A DNA stretch of 64,000 nucleotides from Flaccisagitta enflata (taxonomy: Eukaryota; Chaetognatha; Sagittoidea; Aphragmophora). Positions 44,690 through 54,910 of this stretch are shown here, piece by piece (positions within the stretch are counted from its first letter, which is position 1; the number at the start of each line of letters is the position of its first letter). Location of the stretch: positions 62,496,001 to 62,560,000 of the forward strand of contig OZ231127.1 of the NCBI GenBank assembly GCA_965153355.1. The letters are read 5' to 3'. The notes beneath the pieces were generated by a model. The model worked only from the letters and a program-made list of their open reading frames with translations, did not search any database and had not been told where the DNA came from. The position numbers and the translations under genes are program-made.

Positions 44690-44955
44690 TGGGAAGAAGA
44701 AGAAGAAGAAGAAGAAGAAGAAGAAGAAGAAGAAGAAGAAGAAGAAGAAGAAGAAGAAGAAGAAGAAGAAGAAGAAGATAAAAAAAGATAGAAGAAGAAA
44801 AGGAAGAGAAAGAGAAAGAGAAAGAGAAAGAGAAAGTGAGAGAGAAACAGAAAAAGAAAAAGAAAAAGAAAAAGAAAAAGAAAAAGATAAAGAAAAAGAA
44901 AAAGAAAAAGAAGAAAAAGAAGAAAAAGAAAAAGAAGAAGAAAATGACAAAGAAA
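44690..44955. repeat. (GAA)n and AAAGAG purine tracts
   Basis: (GAA)n at 44694-44778, then AAAGAG/AAAAAG hexamers to 44955. Confidence 0.95.
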
Positions 44956-45029
44956 AAATGAAATGAAAGCAGGAAAGAATAACTGAAATGAAAATGAAGA
45001 AAACCAGTGAGAGAGAATGGACGGAAGGG

Positions 45030-45044
45030 AAGAAAGAAGAAAGT

Positions 45045-45136
<92 letters not shown>

Positions 45137-45175
45137 AAAAAGAAAGAAAGAAAGAAAGAAAGAGAGAAAGAAAAA

Positions 45176-45214
<39 letters not shown>

Positions 45215-45215
45215 T

Positions 45216-45247
<32 letters not shown>

Positions 45248-45272
45248 AGAGAGAAAAAAAAGGCAGAAAAAA

Positions 45273-45329
<57 letters not shown>

Positions 45330-45342
45330 AAAAAAGGAAGGA

Positions 45343-45406
<64 letters not shown>

Positions 45407-45465
45407 AAAAAGAAAGAAAGAGAGGAGAAAAAGAAAGAGGAAAGAAAAGTTAGAAAGAGAGAGAG
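45030..45465. repeat. (GAAA)n microsatellite, about 430 bp
   Basis: Long GAAA repeat with scattered interruptions. Lys/Glu frames are artefacts. Confidence 0.97.
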
Positions 45466-45654
45466 ATCAAGACTGAGAACGAATGGTCGACAATGATGCT
45501 AAGCGACGGTGGGAACCGGGCGCGATTGCATATATGGAAATTGGGTAGCAGCGTTACTATTCAGGGTATGTTCCTGCTTGAACGTTTTAATGCTTGGCAA
45601 CGGTGGTCCCAAAATATTTCATCTTCCTTTTTTAAAAATTCATACAGGCCTGTA

Positions 45655-45930
45655 TATTCTTGAGTCCCCCCCCCCCCCCCCGTGGGTCTGGAGATGGGGA
45701 AGGAAATCAAAGGGGGAAAAAGAGAAAAAACGGAAATTTGGGGAAAATATAACTTTTTACAGTACTAAATCATGAAACTCAATTAGTAAAACACAATTTA
45801 ACACTATTTAAACCTTAACTACATAGTTTTATTGCTATATGGGGAAGAAAATTATGGATATAAAAACGCAACGCGACACGTCGCGGGGATGAAAATCAAA
45901 AGCGACTCAAGAATATACACCCCTGAATTC
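45655..45930. repeat. RepD dispersed repeat, copy 3
   Basis: GGTCTGGAGATGGGGAAGGA, AACACAATTTAACACTATTT, GTTTTATTGCTATATGGGGA, ending GCGACTCAAGAATATACACC. Preceded by a poly-C run (45667-45680). Confidence 0.65.
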
Positions 45931-46611
45931 ATACTTAAAAAAATCAGCAGTATTAAGCCCACTGTAAATCACCATATTTTTGAGGTCCCAAATTTCGCTT
46001 TTTTCTCTTTCTTTTAGCATTTATTTTGAAACAGAAACTTTAGAAATATTTCAACGAAGGTTCGCGCAAATATTTGGACATTTCTTGTGCCAATGGCATC
46101 TTTGGAATGGATGTGTGATAAGATGCAAAGCGCGCAACTGGGTACTACTTTTTCAGAACCGGTTGCTCTTTTTTACTGATGAAGAAAAACTAGGACACTT
46201 CCTGTAGGGTAATGGAAAACCCACTCGCAATCCATATGAGTAATGGACAAATTGCTGAACCATCGCTATACCAACCGCCAGTGTCAAAAGTGTAAAAAAC
46301 ATTGAAAAGTGTAAAAACTTTGAATTTTTCAGTTAATCCGTTAGTAAAAGATGAAGATTTAAAAGAAAATAGTAGAAATAATCTTTTTTTACCCTCCGGT
46401 ATGGTATTGTTAGGTGAACACGCTCTGGTGAACAATAGTCTCCTCAACACTAAGTATCGCAGGAGACTTAGGCAGACATCTGTATCTGATCCAATTCAAA
46501 CCGACTTTTCAACCGTTGAATGGGTTTGTCGTTCGATTAGTCTGTTCGTCTGCCCGTACTCATTCGTTTGTTTCCAAGTCTCTGTATTTTTCTCTCAGCC
46601 GCTGTCTACGT

Positions 46612-46816
<205 letters not shown>

Positions 46817-47017
46817 TTTTAATTCCGGTTGGCTTGCCAGATGGCGTGGCACGTCCTCGCTTTTTATTTCTCATTCTTTCGACCAATTAATTCCACCTAA
46901 ATGAATTCTTTTCTTCTTTTCTGAATCTGTTTTCGTCTCACAGAAAACGAAAAGCTTTTCAACGAAATAATCCTCAGACGATGTAGGCCACAATCGAATT
47001 TTTTTCTAAAAAAAATC

Positions 47018-47131
<114 letters not shown>

Positions 47132-47424
47132 AACAACATGTATATCTATAACTGCCTTTTCATATTTCATCACCAATGAACATGTACGTATTTTGATACT
47201 GCTTGATTCACTTATCTAGCGTGTTAGATTTCATATACGCAGCAGCTTTATAACTTTATGAGCGACGAAAAGTCGGATAAGCACTTGTTAGGTAGCCGAA
47301 TGGCGCCGCAATGCGATACTTGATTCTTACCCCGTTCCCCCCCCCCTTCGCTCCTCCCAAACGCGAGACGGCGACAACAACCAGAGAGCATGACATTTAT
47401 CATCCAGCGCCTAAGCTGAGGCGC

Positions 47425-47756
<332 letters not shown>

Positions 47757-47859
47757 CAGTGGTCCACAGATTTTACCTACTTGTTAGTCATCGTTTGCGT
47801 TTACCCGTTAAACTGAATAGGAAGAAGTCGATTTTTGTAGTCGATTCCAGTGACTTGTC

Positions 47860-48260
47860 TCGTATGTGTGCTCGATGCACGCAGTTAGGTGTCGCAAGCT
47901 TAGGTATGAAGCGTAGGATAAACACGCATTTTCAATCGATACACAAGTTCTCGCACAAATGCGCCTGATAACTCACAGGTTGGTGTTGCAAGCTTGAGCA
48001 TGCAACGTAAGGTGAACTCGGATTTATAATCGAACACGAGTGTGATACTACTCAGTACTTGCGCAAGTAAAAACTGATACACGCATGTGGGACTTGTAGG
48101 TATTGCCAGTTTGTGCATGATTATTGATGCAGGTTTGGTTGTTGAAAACGAATGTATGAAAATGAATAAAAGTAGAATGGGTAGGCATTTGCGATCCAGA
48201 CTACAGTTGTCTCGTTTGCGCTCCCAGAATCATGTTTAGGTACAACAAGCGGGACTTAGG
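47860..48260. repeat. ~100-bp diverged tandem units
   Basis: GTTAGGTGTCGCAAGCTTAG (47884) and GTTGGTGTTGCAAGCTTGAG (47983) begin two units that continue GCGTAGGATAAACACGCATT / ACGTAAGGTGAACTCGGATT. Weaker copies are at about 48089 and 48233. Confidence 0.5.
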
Positions 48261-48361
48261 TAACATGAATGCTTATTTCGAATTGCCGATAACGTCAGTG
48301 CACGGTTGATCGCGGTTCTTTGTCTTCTGTTACAATAAGTAAATATGAATGTTTGTTCAGC

Positions 48362-48784
48362 TTAGGCCGATTTGAAATTTTTAGTAACGCGACTATGATA
48401 TGCCACAAGGACCAAACGGCTACTGCCGTGTAAGAGTAAGATCAAGTAAATGCCAATTTTGTCAAGGTTTTGAATGATGGGAGAGCACAGCACATGACAG
48501 GTGGAACAATATCCCTCACTGTACCCACACTGAGAACTATGGAAGAGGGCAATGTTAGCCCTCACTAACCACAGATGAGTAAATACAGATACATATGATA
48601 ATTGAGGACCCGTCCCATACCGTATCGGCCCCGACACGATATTGCAATGAATTGCATCGTTACGCCAAGTGGCGGAAAATGGCGTTGTTGCACCGTCCAC
48701 GGGATAGAGGTTTACCGCAGTGTCACGCTCGACTACGCGCATCACTCCTTGTTTTCCATCTAGCAAAACTAACTTTGCAAACAT
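48362..48784 (-). CDS. Possible hypothetical ORF (uncertain)
   Basis: 140 codons from an ATG at about 48784. The first ~50 residues (MFAKLVLLDGKQGVMRVVER, then VNLYPVDGATTPFSATWRND) have an ordinary protein-like composition; the rest is less convincing. Part of its sequence (GTAAGATCAAGTAAATGCCA) has a diverged relative at about 48935-49000, so it may lie in a repeat. No family recognised. Confidence 0.22.
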   Translation of the reverse strand: MFAKLVLLDGKQGVMRVVERDTAVNLYPVDGATTPFSATWRNDAIHCNIVSGPIRYGTGPQLSYVSVFTHLWLVRANIALFHSSQCGYSEGYCSTCHVLCSPIIQNLDKIGIYLILLLHGSSRLVLVAYHSRVTKNFKSA

Positions 48785-49165
48785 CACTTTTGAGTCATAC
48801 CCAAAACACTAATGCTTCCCACATAGAAAAGGGTAAATGACCAAAATTCAACAAATCAGCCGAGGGCAACATTGTTAAGAAACCAAACCATATGTTAGTG
48901 CGCCACTAGCGCCATTGAAGCGTTCAAAAGAGATTGAGTAAGGTCACGTAAACGCCGATTTGTAATTATTGATGATGGAAGAACACGGTAGAGTGCGCGA
49001 CTCGCGCCACGGCTGCGTACAACAGAATCCCAAATGAAGACAAATGGCTAACCGATGCCTCAATTAAAACGACCGCGCGCAAGTGCAAAAGACCGAAGAA
49101 TGGTTCTGGGTCTGGGTCTAAAACCAAAAAATTCCCTGATCCCCATTTGTCTCGCCACTTGGTAA

Positions 49166-49272
<107 letters not shown>

Positions 49273-49379
49273 CTCTCTCTCTGCTATGGCTACATCTCTC
49301 GTTCCTACTACCCCTGCGTCCCTGTAATGTCTAAATCTAGTTGTATCAGGTCTTGTCTTTTGGCCGGCTTTGATTCTTT

Positions 49380-49450
49380 TTTTCAGTCAGAAGTCCTAAA
49401 GAAGGCGAAGTCCTGTACATGTAGAACACAGGGGAACTTTATCTCATCCG
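49380..49450. mobile_element. RepC terminal-module fragment
   Basis: AAGGCGAAGTCCTGTACATG and TAGAACACAGGGGAACTTTA match the GTCCTGCAGAACACAGGGGG part of the RepC opening at 41800-41830. Confidence 0.4.
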
Positions 49451-49889
49451 CCCGTCCGATTGTCTATCCGTTAGTTCGTCTCTCTCTCCTCCCCCCTCCT
49501 TCATCAGCCCTCTCAGTCTTCAAAACAGCCCACTCCAGCAGGTCTTCATCTTCTGTGTAAAAGACTTAGTCTTCTTTATTATTGAGGAACTTCCACCCCA
49601 TTTCTCAGCTTATCTCTCATTTCATCCAATTTGACTCCCGGTGTTATTCGTACACCAACCCTCCCACCATATTTCCATCGCGAAATTCTCATTGCAAACA
49701 AAACGGCGGTGGGACCGTCACTATCGAAAAAGACTTGCTTATGTCTGTTTCTCTTTCTAATCCCTGGTCTGACTGTGCGTCTGTATCTGCACCTAGGTAC
49801 CTCTGCGTCCGTTCTCTCTCTTTCTTTCCTTCTTTCTTTCTTTCTTTCTTTTCTCTCTTTACTTTACGCTTTGGGACACTTTTTATTGC

Positions 49890-49991
49890 TTCTATGGCTT
49901 CAAACAGAAACAAAGATGAAAATAACAACCTGATCAAACACGATTTACAACCACGAATGAAGGTTCTATACAACACCGATAACGACTTTAT

Positions 49992-50030
<39 letters not shown>
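49890..50030 (+). other. Possible retroposed fragment with 37-bp poly-A tail
   Basis: A short frame with ordinary composition (MASNRNKDENNNLIKHDLQP, then MKVLYNTDNDF) runs directly into A37 (49994-50030). A processed pseudogene fragment is one explanation. No target duplication was found and the parent is unknown. Confidence 0.25.
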
Positions 50031-50034
<4 letters not shown>

Positions 50035-50299
50035 GCGTGAAGAAAAAAACAAATCTAAGAAGTTCTTCGGGGAGGCTTAGTCGCAAAACTCTAGAGAAGG
50101 CAATTAAGGTAAGACAAAGCGAGCGCGAGACTTAATGTCTGCCTGCCTTCTCTTTTTTTCTCCTTCGACTTGTGCTCTTAGGCACTTGGACTGTCTCCCA
50201 CTGTCAGACTTTCGTTACTGCATGTCTTTCACTCAGTGTGCTGCTGAATTGATTATCCCATAACCTAATACCTAACCTATCGATCCCTTTCTAAGATAG

Positions 50300-50363
50300 A
50301 ACACACGCACTCACGCACTCACGCACACACACACACACCCACACACACGCACGCACGAACGCA

Positions 50364-50456
<93 letters not shown>
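50300..50456. repeat. (CA)n with CACG variants
   Basis: CACGCACTCACG variants first, then pure CA from 50366 to 50455. Confidence 0.96.
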
Positions 50457-50459
<3 letters not shown>

Positions 50460-50859
50460 GACGCGTTACCATTTTCCCTTTATTTCTTGTCTGAACGAGG
50501 TTTTGTAAGAGTCAATAAAGAGAAGTAGGTGCCTCAAGGGGGATTAAAGGGTTTCTTGCGCAGTGGCATAACGAGAAGACGCAAAGGGAGTGTAAAAAAG
50601 GGAGGTAAAGAAACGAAAAGGTGAGGAGGAAGTAAGAATGGTGAAAGATAGGGAATTATTTTTGAAAATGCAGAGATGAAGAGGTTGAAAAAATGACATC
50701 GAAGACCCGTTGTCAGACAGTCAGAGTTAGGGAAGAATGATGAACAGCGTGAGGGTGTGAGAAATTGTAGATGATCTGTGTGATCCTCGTCCTGTTTCTC
50801 TATTGCAATTTTGTGGCTGGGATTGGGCGAGAACAGGGCGGACAAACCAAAGAACCAGT

Positions 50860-50962
50860 TGCCAAAGTGAATATTTGGTCAGCGATACCCTTTGCCCTGC
50901 TTTAAATGATTGTGATTGAATGTGTGATAAAGCAGGGTAGTGGCTCCAATAGGGATGATATG
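50860..50962. mobile_element. RepC opening module, solo
   Basis: GCCAAAGTGAATATTTGGTC, AGCGATACCCTTTGCCCTGC, then AGCAGGGTAGTGGCTCCAAT. No array follows. Confidence 0.5.
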
Positions 50963-51437
50963 CTGTTGGTTAAATGGGGATTATTGTGGGTTCGGCCTAA
51001 TGGTGCTCATGAAGTACAGTATGATTTTTCACGTTTGTAATATTCTATGACGATATAATTTCAAAAGTAATAAAGATATTTGAATTCTGAAAAAAGTTCC
51101 TGAAAGATTAGGGTGATGCATTTTATGATGTGCAACTCCCAGGATTTTTCTACAAAAATCTATACCTTTTGTCGTATGAAGAAATGTTGATCAAAATGAG
51201 CAAAAAACATAATGATTCTAAGTCATTGGCTGAACAGTTCTTCTTTAAGTTGCTCTTATTTCTTAACAAATGAAGCTACTTATACCAGATTGGTCTTAAA
51301 TTAAAGCTAATTTGCAGTAGTTTTAAGAAATGCAAAGTGGGAAGTTTTTCTTTGATGGTATATCGCATTGGGCATGAAAAAATTGGTCTCTTGATGAAAA
51401 TTCGGATCGAAGAGTTGATTCACAGCTCACAAATCAC
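50963..51437. other. AT-rich, no gene recognised
   Basis: Nothing convincing on either strand. It ends at the inner boundary of the right inverted-repeat arm. Confidence 0.4.
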
Positions 51438-54415
51438 GCATTTCATATGAGGTCGTTCAAGTATTTGAGCAGGGCCGGTCTCTGAAACCGCCACAATATG
51501 ATCTGGATGTGTCTTTTGAAGGTCGGAAAACTTTCCGCAAAAAAATCCCGCTCAGGAAAATTCGTCCAACCTCTATTGCTCCACAGATGAAAATGTCATG
51601 ATCTTCACACTCATTTTTTCCATGAATCTTAAGCGAACTCCTCTGATAACCCTGCAAAAGCGCATTTTTCCGTGGCAAAAATCTGTGTTCAAAATCAATA
51701 GTGTTATAATTTTTGATGTAGAATTCATATCTGAAGTCCAAAATGAGTTTGAATGACGCCAGATGGCGCAAAATGACGCAAGAAGTCAGAGTAATAGAAC
51801 GTAAGAAGTCAGAGTAATATAATTTTTTTTCATTTTTTTATGATTTTGTGTATGATCGATAAAGAAGTGGATTGATGTTTGTTTGAGCATGCAAATATAA
51901 GAAATCATGTTCCTGAGTGTTGCTGCCCATCGTTGAGGGTGCTTTTAAGTATTCTAGGTCATTTAGCTCATTTAGCTCAATTTTTATTTTTGTTAAAATA
52001 GAAAAATGAATAAATCTTTTGATACTTGTCTGAGCATGTAAATGCAAGAAAGTATGTCAGTGAGCATGGCTGCTCATCTGTGAGGGTGTTTTTCAGTATT
52101 CTAGCTCACCTAGCTCATTTAGGTTAGTCTTTTTTTCTAATTTTAGATGGCACAAATGTTTTGATACATGTCTAAGCATGCAAATACGAGAACATATCTG
52201 TGAGCATAATTGGTCATCTGGGTGAGTGATTTTGAGTATTCTAGCTCATCAAGCTCATTTGACTCAGTCCTATTCTTATCTGATTTTCTATGCATTCAAT
52301 ACATACAATTGCTCTTGATTTAATCTAACAAATACAAAATTTGCAGTGACTGAAGAAAAAAGCACGGTGAAAAGTGACAAATGCTTATGACTTTTTTCCT
52401 CACGGCGATAGTCGCCATTACTGGTACTTTCGATTTAGCTAAATTATCAATTTCAATCAAATTCAGGCAATTAAATTCAACAAAAAAGGGGATAAGATGC
52501 GACTTAAGGTGATTCAAACCCAAAGTCATTTAGAAAGCCCATGATAGGGCCTTCTACGAACTTTTCCATAAGCAGCGACACTTCTAATTTGAGAAAAAAG
52601 AAGTCATTTCAGCCATTATTAACTTTTCGCGCACACATCTGCATATAAGCAAAATAAGTTGTCCTAGGATTGCACATGGTCAGTGATACGCAATGCCCTG
52701 CTCCGAGTGGTCAAGTGAAGTGGTGGAGTGAGAGCAGGGCAGCGGCCTTAAAGGGTCAATGTCCTGTAAGACACAGGAATGAATTTCCAGATGAAGATTT
52801 TTGGGGCTGCTGCTGAAAAAAAAAGCAAGAATACAAAGCTACCCAAGTCACCTGCCAGTGGGTAGGGGATGGATGAAATGGGGCCTCCAAATATTTAATT
52901 AGGCGCAGCTACAATTGACCATAAATGCAATGGTCGCAAAAGCGTTAAATGGTCAGTGGTGCCCGTTATGGGTGTATGTGGGTGTGAGGCGCTTGGAGGG
53001 GCAGCGGTCCTAAAGGGGCTAAATTCCAGCCTCAAGGCTCAAATCTCAGCCTAGAGGCTCACATTCCTGCCTCAAGGCTGCTTCAAGGCTGCTTCAAGGC
53101 TGCTTCAAGGCTGCTTCAAGCCTTAAATCCCAGCCTCAAGGCAATTCTCAGCATTTTGGCTCAAATCATAGATTTGAGGCTCAAATCACAGCCTTCGGGC
53201 TTAAATCACAGACTCCCATAATTGATGCTCAAATTCAAGCCTAGATCCTCAAAACTTACTTAGCATAGGTCATCGGCCCCTTTGGGGCCGCTGCCCCTCT
53301 TGCCATCACACATCCACAAATACTCACATAAGGGCACGGGTATCGCTGACCATCTAACGCTTTTGCGACTATTTCTGTCTGTCGGTTGTTCAGTTGATCA
53401 GTCCATCACAATCTATTTTTTGGGCAGCGGCCCCAAAGGAGGTAAGACACGGGGGTGAATTTTCAGACATCCATCCTTTCGTCCATCTGTCCCCCGTTGA
53501 CCATCTGGGCCTTATACTAGCTCTCCCAGGCCTGTTTTTGGCCCTCCAAGCTGTTAAACTAGTCCTTCCAGGCCTTAATTTAGCCCTTTCAGGCTGCAAT
53601 TTAGCATCCCAGGCCCTAAATCAGCCCTCCAGACCTCAAAATAGCTCTCCAGGCCTCAGATTAGCCCTCCAGGCCTCAAATCATGCCTACTGGCCTCAAA
53701 TCAGCCCTCCAGGCCTAAATCCAGCATTCAAGGCCTTAAATCTGTCCTTTTGGCTTCAAGCCTGCCCCCCCTACCTCCCTCAAATCTGCTTTTCAGACCA
53801 AAAACCTGACCTCCAGACCTCATATCCATCTTCAATATACTCGATACTTGAAACTTGATACTCAATACTCCGATACACTCCCTTTCAGTATGTTTAGAAA
53901 TTCACCCCTGTGCCCTACAGGACATCGACCCTTTGAGGCCGCTGCCTTACTTTCACCCCACTCCTTCACCTGATCACTGCAAGCAGGGCAACCGGTACCA
54001 CTGACCATGTGCAATCCTTGGATGACTAGTTGGCGTTTATGGGCGGTTTTTGCATAAGTGCTTCTTCCCAAAAGCATGGTTAGCCTTTTTAGGGCAACTT
54101 CCCCGAAGGAGCCAATTACCTATTCTGTCACATGGAAAAAGCTCTCTCTTCTTCTTCTTCTTCTTCTTCTTCTTCTTCTTCTTCTTCTTCTTCTTCTTCT
54201 TCTCCCTCGAGGCTCAAAACCCAGCCTCAATGCTGAAATCTAAGCCTCAAAGCTTAAATCCCTGCCTTCAGGCTCAAATTCCAGCCAAGGCCCAAATACA
54301 AGTCTTCAGGCTCAAATCCCAGCCTCCAGGCTCAAATCCAAGCCTCAAGGCTCAAATCCCAGACTAAAGGCTCAAATCAGCCTTCAGGCTCATGTCAACC
54401 TCGAGCTCAAATCTA
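51438..54415. repeat. Right arm of the ~3.0-kb inverted repeat
   Basis: Reverse complement of 4015-7002: RepE inner module (51438-51830), ~145-bp units (51838-52300), AT-rich part, RepC arrays and modules (52670-53350, 53400-54000), (CTT)n (54147-54203) and the terminal 20-bp array (54204-54415). It differs by scattered substitutions and a few small deletions at the outer end (54370-54415). It sits between predicted tail exon 4 of the Ig gene and the 44-kb interior. Confidence 0.9.
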
Positions 54416-54554
54416 AGCCCAGCAATATGGCGAAATGAGGCAAAATGAGTGGGATAGATGATGGAATGATAAGTAGGAAATATCTAGTAATTTAGATAGT
54501 TTTATCCTTTATGAATCGGCATTCTTCGACGGTGAATGATTTAACTCATTATTG

Positions 54555-54605
54555 CTTACATTCTTGGTATTAATCCTTGAGATACATGACATTGCCCATT
54601 AATTA
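54555..54605 (-). pseudogene. Decayed duplicate of predicted tail exon 4
   Basis: On the minus strand TGGGCAATGTCATGTATCTC AAGGATTAATACC parallels the exon end TGGCCAATGCCATGTATCTC AAAGACAAAGACC, and it too is followed by a donor-like GTAAGCA. A stop (TAA) replaces the lysine codon. It is a partial tandem exon copy that has decayed. Confidence 0.5.
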
Positions 54606-54652
54606 CATCATTAAGTATACAATCATCATGGGTCAATTACAAATATGCTTAC

Positions 54653-54734
54653 CATCTTGGTCTTTGTCTTTGAGATACATGGCATTGGCCATTTTTGCAA
54701 AGCCCGTCTGGAAATCTTCATCTCGAGATTTATC
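54653..54734 (-). CDS. Predicted cytoplasmic-tail exon (exon 4) of the Ig receptor
   Basis: 82 bp between a strong acceptor (TTTTTCTTTTTGAACAG|GAT) and a strong donor (GATG|GTAAGC). In phase 0 it reads DKSRDEDFQTGFAKMANAMY, then LKDKDQDG, with phase 1 at the donor. That start phase matches the phase-0 end of the exon at 59255-59365, the next predicted exon upstream on the same strand. It would be a hydrophilic part of a cytoplasmic tail. Linkage to the Ig genes is inferred from strand, phase and order; a separate gene is possible. Confidence 0.5.
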
Positions 54735-54910
54735 CTGTTCAAAAAGAAAAACAAATCAAGTATTTGCAAAACATTTAATGGTTGACACTGCTGTACTTAT
54801 TGCTCTTTATCCCTCGTTAGTGTCTCTCGCTTCAGCTCTTTTAGGCCCCATTCCCTATCTGTCAATCTTGAACGAACTTATGTGTGCGTTTGCGTCTCTC
54901 TCTCTCTCTC

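Noticed and set aside
44690-45465. Lys/Glu-rich coiled-coil protein
   Set aside because: Translation of (GAA)n and (GAAA)n.
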